From the NCBI GenBank assembly GCA_020636275.1, contig JACJYD010000001.1, positions 1,750,001-1,814,000 on the forward strand: a stretch of DNA of 64,000 nt. Direction: 5' to 3'. Shown in pieces: positions 26,402 to 33,651 of this stretch (position 1 is its first letter; the number at the start of each line of letters is the position of its first letter). The notes under the pieces are model-generated. The model had not been told where the DNA came from and ran no database searches. It saw only the letters and a program-made list of their open reading frames with translations. The position numbers and the translations under genes were made by a program. Source of the stretch: Lewinellaceae bacterium (lineage in GTDB: Bacteria; Bacteroidota; Bacteroidia; Chitinophagales; Saprospiraceae).

Positions 26402-28323
26402 TCCACAAACTGCCACGAAATTCCCACCCGGAACCGCATCTGCGGCACCGGATATCCGGCCACGAGATAGTAATACTCCCGGGTGAGTAGCGGTACGAGG
26501 TTTTCCAGTCGGAACAAGAAACGGAACTTTTGCACCTTGAAGGCCAGACTGGCGTCGACCAATGGCTGCCAGGGCTTATACAACGCGTCCTGCAAATAGA
26601 ATTGCCCGGTCAGCGGCTGGAAAGCATAGGGCGTGAAATCGCCGGTAAGGCGCAGGTCGATCCCCAGACGGCTAAGCATCACCTTTTTGAAAATTTTCCC
26701 TTGTAAATATAGAGAATGGGCCCCGTAGTAAGTGGGCAACCGGAGGAAATCCTGAGTGGCTTGCTGGAGATACAGGCTATTCTCAAAATGGAGCGGACCG
26801 ATTCCGATATGCGCCCAGGCGCTGAGTTGCAGGATATTGACCGGTAACGAGGTTTGCTGAGCCAGTCCAAGGCTGTCGAAATAGACCAGGAAATTGACCA
26901 GGTGGTAGTTTCCGCTCACCTTCAAATTCCCCTTGAATGCGCTAAGCGTCCCGCCCAGCGTGGTATGGATGGTTGACTTGAAATCATTTCTCCAGAACAC
27001 CTGCTGGGTAATGGTCAACTGATGCTCCACCAGGCTGGGGGCATAACGCTGATTGATGGCGTAGGCCTCGAGTCCGGCCCATCCGGCGATGGGGACGTAC
27101 CAGCGGCCTTCCACCCGGTAATCACCTGCATTGGCGAGTAGTCCCAGGTGGGCATTCCCCTCCAGGACGCCATTCTTCCCGATAGGCCATTTGAGCAGGA
27201 ATGTAGCGAAGAGGTTATTCAGGGCGGTGTCAAGGGGTTCTTGCTGCACCCGGTGGTAGGTATGCACCAGTCCGGCCTCCCAGCGGAGCCTTTGTTGGCG
27301 GATACCGGTACTGTCGGGGGGGAGGCTGGTGAAAAAGTGCAGCCGCACGGCGTTGCGCACGCTGCGGTGGTTGATGAAATTCCGGATGCCCCGCTGGTCG
27401 GTCTGGAAAATGCCGTAGAACGCCGAATCCGGTTCGGGATTTTCATCGTAAAATTTATACGCATTCTGCTGGTAGCGAAAGTCGTGTACGATATCGAGTT
27501 GCCCGGCGCGTTTGCCTTTATTGCGTTCGGTAGAAAAGACCCTGAAATGCTGTACCAGCCCTACTTCCCGATCTGCATACCGCAACTGCGGTTGCTGCGT
27601 CCGCACCAGGATGGTGATCGGGTCGACCAGCGCCGGCGCCCCGCCTACGGTCGGTTCCTTTTCGATACCTCCGTTCAGCTCCAACTGGTTGACATTGGAA
27701 CCATAGCGCAGGAATGCCTGGTACCGCTTGCTGAGGGGCTTGAACCAGAGACCGAATGCAAAGGCGGTCAGTTCGGCGCGCTGATGCACAAAAGCACCCT
27801 GGTTGTTGAGGCGGTCGTAGTAGAGGGAAGCCCCCAGTCCGGGGCCGAATTCACGGCCGAACTCCAGGGCCATGGCCGTATTTTCCTGGTTGTTTCCCTG
27901 GGAAAATGTCGCCCGGGTAAAAGCTTGTCCGGTCCGGTAAAACAGGAGGCTGTCCAGCGGCTTGCGCAGGTAATCGTAAGCGTCGAACCCGAGGTAAAAC
28001 CCTTGCCGGAACGGCGCCTGGTAGAACAAAGGCACGGCCGGCGTGCCGAGGTTGCCGAGATTGCCCCGGGGTACCGACCCTTTCCGGATGGGATCGTATT
28101 GCATGAAAGATCTTCCAAACAGGGTATCGCTCAGGGCGAATTCCTGATAGGGATTTGCGGGGTACAGCCAATATACGTCGGAAGTGTCCAGCACGATCCC
28201 GCCCAGGCTGTCGGAAAATAAACCGGTGGTATCGACGCGGTAAAAGGGATCCTCACCCTCGATCTGGGCCGACAGGCTCGCCAGGGAAAAAAGGAGGAAA
28301 AGGACCGTCAGTCGTGCTTTCAT
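26398..28323 (-). CDS. Putative porin (Bacteroidota beta-barrel)
   Basis: 641 residues, signal peptide about 1-19 (SLASLSAQ). The rest is a beta-barrel pattern with alternating hydrophobic residues, Gly and aromatics, ending in an aromatic-rich strand (VGISWQFVD). N-terminal PLFYQAPFRQGFYLGFDAYDYL and the long barrel match the 'putative porin' family of Bacteroidota, of which transport substrates are unknown. A TAnnTTTG element lies 5 bases before its ATG. Between its start and the neighbouring LVIVD gene lies a terminator serving that gene. Confidence 0.85.
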   Translation of the reverse strand: MKARLTVLFLLFSLASLSAQIEGEDPFYRVDTTGLFSDSLGGIVLDTSDVYWLYPANPYQEFALSDTLFGRSFMQYDPIRKGSVPRGNLGNLGTPAVPLFYQAPFRQGFYLGFDAYDYLRKPLDSLLFYRTGQAFTRATFSQGNNQENTAMALEFGREFGPGLGASLYYDRLNNQGAFVHQRAELTAFAFGLWFKPLSKRYQAFLRYGSNVNQLELNGGIEKEPTVGGAPALVDPITILVRTQQPQLRYADREVGLVQHFRVFSTERNKGKRAGQLDIVHDFRYQQNAYKFYDENPEPDSAFYGIFQTDQRGIRNFINHRSVRNAVRLHFFTSLPPDSTGIRQQRLRWEAGLVHTYHRVQQEPLDTALNNLFATFLLKWPIGKNGVLEGNAHLGLLANAGDYRVEGRWYVPIAGWAGLEAYAINQRYAPSLVEHQLTITQQVFWRNDFKSTIHTTLGGTLSAFKGNLKVSGNYHLVNFLVYFDSLGLAQQTSLPVNILQLSAWAHIGIGPLHFENSLYLQQATQDFLRLPTYYGAHSLYLQGKIFKKVMLSRLGIDLRLTGDFTPYAFQPLTGQFYLQDALYKPWQPLVDASLAFKVQKFRFLFRLENLVPLLTREYYYLVAGYPVPQMRFRVGISWQFVD

Positions 28324-28328
28324 TGCGA

Positions 28329-28336
28329 CAAATGTA
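28329..28336 (-). promoter_or_regulatory. TAnnTTTG promoter element of the porin gene, predicted leaderless
   Basis: On the minus strand TACATTTG is an exact match and ends 5 bases before the ATG at 28323. Confidence 0.55.
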
Positions 28337-28353
28337 ACGAAGCCGAAGCATTT

Positions 28354-28395
28354 AAAGAAGATTGGAACGAGCTTCGCCGTCCCAATCTTCTTTTT
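28354..28395 (-). terminator. Terminator of the CapA/DUF3667/LVIVD operon
   Basis: A 12-bp stem (28354-28365 with 28382-28393) directly behind the stop codon of the LVIVD gene; reading on the minus strand it runs into TTT then TAAATGC. Confidence 0.7.
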
Positions 28396-29785
28396 AACGA
28401 CAAATGACGACCGGTATTCCCACTCCTCCGTCCATTTGCAGAAAATACACGCCGGCAGATAAGGTTTCGGGAAGGTCCAGCGCGACCTGGTTTTGTCCTC
28501 GTTTTACGGGAATCCCCTCTTTCCGGAGTACCTCGGCCCCGGAAGCCTGAAATAGAACCATCCGGCATTCCCCATCCTGTTTTTCCCAGGAAAAATCGAC
28601 ATTGAGCCGATCGGCTGCAGGTTGGGGGAATACCCGTAAACCACTCAGGTTGGCGAGGGGCTCCGAGCTGGAGGTGGTCGTCTGGACCTGATCAAAGACG
28701 AACAATCCATTTTGCATATCGGAAATCAAAACGATCCCGCTTGGCAGGAAGGGGTAGACCCCCCAGGCGCCTTGGTAAGAACCTCCGTTGGGTTCGGCAA
28801 ACGTGTCGTAGTAGGCGATGCGCACCGGATGAAGAGGATCGCTAACATCGAATACCTGCAGGCCATCGTAGTAATACGACACATACAGGATCCCGTCACG
28901 CCAAAGCAGGTTGTGCGGAATACTTTGCGCCTCCGGCGATTCGGCATTGAAGGTATTAATGACCTGGATATCGGTCAGGTCGCTCACGTCAACCGTTTTG
29001 AGGTCTTTGCCATGGGTCTCGTCGGCGAGGTAGTAATAGTGTCCCGTCTGGTCGAGCCATCCCGAGTGGTTATACCCCTTTTGCACATAGTCGGTCATCG
29101 TGCCCAGGACTTGCGGATTGTTGGGATCGGCAAAGTCGACAACCCATAACCCGAAAGAGGTACAATTGAGGTAGGCCGTATCGTTTCGTACGTAAGCATC
29201 GTGCACGTAGGGCAGACTAAGGCTTCCGGTTGGGAAGGAGGCGAGGAGCTGCGGCTGTTCCGGGTCGGCGATAGACAGGATGGACAAGGAAGGGCTTCCG
29301 GTGGCATTGGTGACCCCGCAAGCATACAGACGGGCCGTGGCGGTGTCGATAAAAATATTGTGTACCCGGTTCAGCAGGGCGTCCGAGCTGTAAACGACCC
29401 GGGTGCTGTCGGGCAGATACGAAAGGTCGACGATCTGCAAGGCACTTTGCCCTTCATCGGCAACGATATAGAGGTAATTCCCGAAATTTTTAAAATCGCG
29501 ATGGATCAGCTGCCCCCCTTGGGCGACGCCCGGCACAAAAGCCGCTTCCAACTCCACCAGGGAACCCGGATCGGTCACATCGAGGAAATGGACACCGGCA
29601 GTAGAGCCGATGAGGGCGTATTCCCGGCCATCCCGGGCATAGCCCCAAACGTCGTTGTACCGCCCACTATAGCTGAAGGTGGGAATGAGGGAATTGTCGA
29701 ACCAGGTGCTGAGCAGTTTGGCTTCCTGCGCCTGGGAAAAGGCCGGGAAGGGCAAGCAAAGCAAAAGCAGCAAAGTGTATTTCAT
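28394..29785 (-). CDS. Choice-of-anchor B family protein (LVIVD repeats) with T9SS sorting domain
   Basis: 463 residues. Signal peptide about 1-18. Residues about 20-375 form a beta-propeller of LVIVD-type blades (VHFLDVTDPGSLVEL, LQVFDVSDPLHPVRIAYYD). The C-terminal ~75 residues are a T9SS type A sorting domain (VFPQPAADRLNVDFSW to the end), so the protein should be exported by type IX secretion and attached to or released from the surface. Function of the propeller is unknown. Last gene of a three-gene unit after CapA and DUF3667 (10-base gap). Confidence 0.9.
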   Translation of the reverse strand: MKYTLLLLLCLPFPAFSQAQEAKLLSTWFDNSLIPTFSYSGRYNDVWGYARDGREYALIGSTAGVHFLDVTDPGSLVELEAAFVPGVAQGGQLIHRDFKNFGNYLYIVADEGQSALQIVDLSYLPDSTRVVYSSDALLNRVHNIFIDTATARLYACGVTNATGSPSLSILSIADPEQPQLLASFPTGSLSLPYVHDAYVRNDTAYLNCTSFGLWVVDFADPNNPQVLGTMTDYVQKGYNHSGWLDQTGHYYYLADETHGKDLKTVDVSDLTDIQVINTFNAESPEAQSIPHNLLWRDGILYVSYYYDGLQVFDVSDPLHPVRIAYYDTFAEPNGGSYQGAWGVYPFLPSGIVLISDMQNGLFVFDQVQTTTSSSEPLANLSGLRVFPQPAADRLNVDFSWEKQDGECRMVLFQASGAEVLRKEGIPVKRGQNQVALDLPETLSAGVYFLQMDGGVGIPVVICR

Positions 29786-29795
29786 CTATAAAAAT

Positions 29796-30857
29796 TCAAA
29801 AAAGGAAAAACCCGATTATTACCGTAAGGACCAGGGCGATGGAAAGGACGATGTAGTAATACACCTGAACCAACAGAAACTTGAGGATGGTTTTGAACCA
29901 GCCCTGCCGGTAGTATAGCTTTTGGGCGAGCAATACGTAAAATCCGATCACCAGGAGCAGGATGCCCGTAGCGGGACCGATATCGATCTTGAGAAAAGGC
30001 TCAGCCAGCAAGAGAAATATGAACAGGATAAAGGCAAAAGTATGTACGTGGATGGCCAGGATCAAATGCTCCACGTAGAAAAACCCCCGTCTGACATATA
30101 CGATCTTCAGGCCGAAGGCCAGCATGGGAAGCAGGAAGAACAAGGTCCAGGTCAGCTTGCCGAGGAAGGCGGTCTCGAGCGATTTGTTATCGATCAGGAG
30201 TTTGATCTTTTGTTTGGTCGTAATGCGGTTCCAGAATCCTTCGATCTGGTATTTATTGAGCAGGGAATCGGGTTTCAGGCTGTAAAGATCCTCGGTGGCG
30301 ACAGTTAAAGGGCCTTCAATTCCGAAATTAAAACCCTGGTTGAGGTTCAAAGAGTCCTCACTCGGGATCAACTCGAGATAATTGTCGCGCAGGGAATCCA
30401 GGACAACCCCCGTTCGCTGGCCGGGGAAGCTTTTTTTCGTGTTTTCAATAGCGGAATCAAGCGTGGGAAGGACCTTCTTCAATTCCCACGATTTTTTGTA
30501 GCCGCTCATCAGTTGCCCGTTAATATCCAATGCCTCTTCGCCCGTCCGGAATGTGATCAAGGCCACGAGAATAACGGAGACCCAGAGGAAGAGCCGCACG
30601 GGGTTCATGTACTTTTTCTGTTTCCCCCTGAAGAATTCCTGGGTCAATTTTCCGGGAACGAACAGGTTGATCAAGGTGCGGAAGAGGGCGGAATCGAGAT
30701 TGAGTATGGTTACGACCGCTTCCTGGACGATCTTGAAAAAAGAGACACGGGTATCCTTGTCCTTTTGCCCGCAACGAGGACAATAGATGGCGTTTTCCGG
30801 GAGGAGAGTATGACAGTTTAAACAATGATTTGGAGCGTCCGGGGCTTCTTTTTTCAT
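29796..30857 (-). CDS. DUF3667 domain membrane protein with zinc ribbon
   Basis: 353 residues from the start at 30857. An N-terminal zinc ribbon with two pairs, CLNC and CPRCGQK (about 12-32), is followed by the DUF3667 signature FRTLINLFVPGKLTQEFFRGKQKKYMNP split over residues 59-86. After this come a membrane segment (about 92-108), a long soluble loop, and about four more membrane helices at the C-terminus. Function unknown. It sits 13 bases after CapA and 10 before the LVIVD gene. Start choice: the codons upstream of 30857 overlap the CapA end and carry no family similarity. Confidence 0.85.
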   Translation of the reverse strand: MKKEAPDAPNHCLNCHTLLPENAIYCPRCGQKDKDTRVSFFKIVQEAVVTILNLDSALFRTLINLFVPGKLTQEFFRGKQKKYMNPVRLFLWVSVILVALITFRTGEEALDINGQLMSGYKKSWELKKVLPTLDSAIENTKKSFPGQRTGVVLDSLRDNYLELIPSEDSLNLNQGFNFGIEGPLTVATEDLYSLKPDSLLNKYQIEGFWNRITTKQKIKLLIDNKSLETAFLGKLTWTLFFLLPMLAFGLKIVYVRRGFFYVEHLILAIHVHTFAFILFIFLLLAEPFLKIDIGPATGILLLVIGFYVLLAQKLYYRQGWFKTILKFLLVQVYYYIVLSIALVLTVIIGFFLF

Positions 30858-30870
30858 GTGGACAAAATCT

Positions 30871-31962
30871 CTACTTATCGCGAACCGGTGTAATAGCACC
30901 ATTTTCGGAAAAATGGAGGGGCGTATCCGGAAAATCAGCTTTTGTCAACTCGGCAACTTTTTTCAGGGCCTGCTGCTGCGGGTCGGGTTTGGGGCCATGG
31001 GTTTTCATCTGGTATACCGAAATGATCTCCCCCTGTACAAAGGCGCCCTGGCTATCGACAAATACCTTCAGCAGCGGGGCAAAGCCCGCCGGACCGCTGA
31101 GGCTAAACCGTCCATAGGTGCAAAAATTGCCCAGGCTATAGGCGATGAGCCGGTCCTTGTAGAGTTCCATGGCCCTGGGCACATGCGGACCGTGACCGAA
31201 CACAACGTCGGCGCCGGCGTCGATCACGGCGTGCGCAAACGCATAGACATTTCCGCGATTTTCGCCGTAGTAGGTCTCCGTGGCCTTTGGCACGTTCTGG
31301 TTCTTGGCCCCTTCGGCGCCACCGTGAAAGGACACGACGACGATATCGCATTGGGCAGCCAGTTTGCTGACGAGTTGCTTGGCGTAATTGATGTTCCGGA
31401 TGTCGCAGGTGCCCGAATTGGGTGCGAAGGCCGCCAATCCGTATCGGATGCTGTCGCGGGTGATGATGGTAAATTCATCGGTTCCGGCCAATCCGGCAAA
31501 TCCGATGCCCGCTTTTGTCAGGACTTCTTTTGTCTTGGCCCGTCCGGTGGGACCGAAATCGCCGGAGTGGTTATTGGCCAGGCTCATAAAGTCGAATCCC
31601 GCTTCGACGAGGTAATTGACATAGTGTTCCGGCGAGCGGAAGACGTAACAAACGTCCGGGTTCTTGCATTGCTTGGGGGTGCCTCCGCTGTCCAGGATCG
31701 CCCCTTCGAGGTTTCCGAAGGTCACATCGGCTTCCTTCAGGATGGGCGCCACGGCGCTCAGGATGTCTTTTCCATCGTTGGGGGGCAGATAGGACGCCGA
31801 GGGGTAGTTGGTGCCCATCATAATATCGCCCACGCCGATGATCGAATACATGGTGGGGTTAGCTTCTTCCTGAGCCCTCAAAAGGGGAGCAGACAGAAAA
31901 AAGACCAGAACGAAAAAAAGACTTCCGGCAGGGAAGTCTTTGGTGCAGATCGTTATTTTCAT
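30871..31962 (-). CDS. CapA family protein (metallophosphatase fold)
   Basis: 363 residues. A signal-like N-terminus (about 12-30) is followed by a CapA/PgsA domain: IIGVGDIMMGTNYP, VTFGNLEGAI, FDFMSLANNHSGDFG, VVSFHGGAEG, HGPHVPRAMEL and SLGNFCTYG. These hold the metal-binding Asp/Asn/His set of the calcineurin-like fold. In Bacillus, CapA helps make or anchor poly-gamma-glutamate, but the other cap genes are absent here, so the substrate is unknown. It leads an operon with DUF3667 and the LVIVD protein. Confidence 0.92.
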   Translation of the reverse strand: MKITICTKDFPAGSLFFVLVFFLSAPLLRAQEEANPTMYSIIGVGDIMMGTNYPSASYLPPNDGKDILSAVAPILKEADVTFGNLEGAILDSGGTPKQCKNPDVCYVFRSPEHYVNYLVEAGFDFMSLANNHSGDFGPTGRAKTKEVLTKAGIGFAGLAGTDEFTIITRDSIRYGLAAFAPNSGTCDIRNINYAKQLVSKLAAQCDIVVVSFHGGAEGAKNQNVPKATETYYGENRGNVYAFAHAVIDAGADVVFGHGPHVPRAMELYKDRLIAYSLGNFCTYGRFSLSGPAGFAPLLKVFVDSQGAFVQGEIISVYQMKTHGPKPDPQQQALKKVAELTKADFPDTPLHFSENGAITPVRDK

Positions 31963-31976
31963 TTTTTATTTAAATA

Positions 31977-32014
31977 AAAACAGGGGAAGCACCGGTAAAG
32001 CGCTTCCCCTGTTT
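31977..32014 (-). terminator. Terminator of the M23 peptidase gene
   Basis: A 13-bp perfect stem (31978-31990 with 32002-32014) lies 10 bases behind the M23 stop; on the minus strand it is followed by a run of T. Confidence 0.9.
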
Positions 32015-32024
32015 CAGAGAACGA

Positions 32025-33008
32025 TTAATCCATGGACTGGTTGGCCGTAGAAGCCATTTCCACCAGTTCCTGGTATTCTTTGGGCGTCAGACCATCCATG
32101 CAATAATGGATGGGGTTGATCTTTTGTCCTTTCAGGATGATCTCGTAGTGGCAGTGCGGAGCGGTAGAAGTACCCGTGTTGCCGACCAGGCCGATGGTTT
32201 GTCCACGCTTGACCTTTTGGCCGGGGCGGACATCGATGCGGTGCATGTGGCCGTAAAGGGTCTTGAAGCCATACCCGTGATTGATGATCACGTGGTGGCC
32301 GTAGCCCGATCCTTTGTATTCGACGCTTTCCACCACACCATCGCCCGTAGCCTGGATCGGCGTGCCTCTCGGGGCCGTGAAGTCGATCCCGGTATGCATT
32401 TTGCGGACTTTGAGAATGGGGTGAATGCGGTAGCCGAAGCCGGAGAGGAACTGAACGTTGCGAGCAAGCTTGTCGGAGCGGACCGGTTTGATCGAGGGAA
32501 TGGAAGCCAGCATGGTCTCCCGGTCTTTAGCCATGGAGATGATGGTATCCAATGATTCCGACTGCATTTTCAACTGGCGCTTGAGTTTGTCGACCTTTTC
32601 CAGGGTGGAAACGATGACCTGACCTGAGCGTTTGTGCATGATGATATCTCCGTATTTGTCGTGTCCCCCGACACCTCCGTTCCATACATCGGGGTCGATC
32701 GGGTCCATGCCGAACATCATGCGGTGCACACTGGCGTCGCGTTCCTGGATGTTCTCCAATACTTTGCTCATCACGGAAAAGTCTTCCGTGACCTTCATGT
32801 ACTGCGCGTTCATCTGATCGATCTCACGGAGAAGCGCTTCTTCTTGTGGAGATGGAAAAAATTTCCAGATGAGCAGGGTGAATAAAACGGCGGATACGAA
32901 AACGGCGCTGGCAAATCCAAAGACCTTTAAAAGACGTTCTCTTAACGTAACCTCAACCTTTTCGTACCGCAACGTGTGCGTGTTGTAAACGAATTTTTCT
33001 TTTCCCAT
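32025..33008 (-). CDS. M23 family metallopeptidase (cell-wall endopeptidase)
   Basis: 327 residues from the start at 33008. A cytoplasmic stretch and one membrane helix (about 35-52) come first, then a coiled-coil-like region (about 60-185), then the LytM domain. Metal ligands are visible in HTGIDFTAPRGTPI (His, Asp), GHMHRIDV and PHCHYEI. It should cut peptide cross-links of peptidoglycan. Bacteroidota often keep this gene next to alaS, as here (divergent). The start at 33008 (MGKEKFVYN) is chosen because of the promoter about 90 bases upstream and the family N-terminus. Confidence 0.93.
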   Translation of the reverse strand: MGKEKFVYNTHTLRYEKVEVTLRERLLKVFGFASAVFVSAVLFTLLIWKFFPSPQEEALLREIDQMNAQYMKVTEDFSVMSKVLENIQERDASVHRMMFGMDPIDPDVWNGGVGGHDKYGDIIMHKRSGQVIVSTLEKVDKLKRQLKMQSESLDTIISMAKDRETMLASIPSIKPVRSDKLARNVQFLSGFGYRIHPILKVRKMHTGIDFTAPRGTPIQATGDGVVESVEYKGSGYGHHVIINHGYGFKTLYGHMHRIDVRPGQKVKRGQTIGLVGNTGTSTAPHCHYEIILKGQKINPIHYCMDGLTPKEYQELVEMASTANQSMD

Positions 33009-33097
33009 GAGCTTTGCGTTGGTGAAGAAAATCCACCATACATTTTTTTTTGCGTGTTCTCTTGCTGTTGGTGGTGGGTTCACCTTAAACGGGACCC

Positions 33098-33128
33098 CAA
33101 AATTAGAATATGGTTTTATTAATCCAAA
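33098..33128 (-). promoter_or_regulatory. Promoter of the M23 peptidase gene
   Basis: On the minus strand TTTG (33125-33128), 19 bases, then TAATTTTG (33098-33105): a full consensus pair, about 90 bases before the start codon. Confidence 0.75.
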
Positions 33129-33493
33129 ATTTTTTCCCTAATAATCAAAATGTCGATGCGCCAGAGTTTTGTTTCAACGAATAAAGCAAAATATTGTACC
33201 AAGAAACAAATAGGTGCCCAAAAACAAAATTGTTCATAAATTTCCTAAAAAAATATAAGACGGCATAATATAAAAAAAATCAGTGTGGATAACTTTCCAC
33301 ATTTCGGTATAATTAGTGGTTGAAAAAGGGGGTAAAAGTGTGGAATACTTTTTCAATTAATTGAATTTCAGCAATTTGTGTTTTTGTTTAGAAACAACCC
33401 CGAAAAGTGGCTGCAAAAGGCACTTTTGCCCAAGTGAATATTTGTTTTCATTGCCCGATTCCCGGAAATTCCGTTGCTTTGTAGCTTTATACG

Positions 33494-33542
33494 GAATAAA
33501 TAGTGACAGGACGGCCACAGGCCGTCCTGTCACTATTTATTC
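33494..33542. terminator. Perfect 23-bp palindrome upstream of alaS
   Basis: Left arm 33494-33516, 3-base loop, right arm 33520-33542. It looks like this genome's terminators, but lies in the divergent gap with no known gene to terminate on the plus strand. It could end a small RNA or act as a leader structure. Confidence 0.6.
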
Positions 33543-33651
33543 AGGTTTTTTACAACGGAAACTAAATAATTTTACCTTGTTACTCGGGCCCGGTCCGCGC
33601 AACAAGGGTTTCCAGGACTTTGTTTATAAGGTATTTATATCGCCAATAACT

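Larger units (their letters stand above)
33009..33651. other. AT-rich divergent intergenic region M23-alaS
   Basis: 643 bases without a supported gene. 33085-33385 is strongly AT-rich. It holds the M23 promoter (33098-33128), a perfect DnaA-box-like site TTATCCACA (minus strand, 33284-33292) paired with a nearby inverted TCCACA, and another TGTGGAAT at 33339-33346. A 23-bp perfect palindrome lies at 33494-33542. A possible alaS promoter, TTTACCTTG (variant of TAnnTTTG), is at about 33572-33580. Confidence 0.6.

Noticed and set aside
33281..33346. Chromosomal origin at the M23-alaS gap
   Set aside because: One exact DnaA box and two degenerate ones are too few, and dnaA is not near; kept only as a low-interest finding.
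33361..33651. 97-codon N-terminal extension of AlaS
   Set aside because: AlaS proteins begin at the MTAQEIRQRF position; the extra part is intergenic and includes the palindrome.
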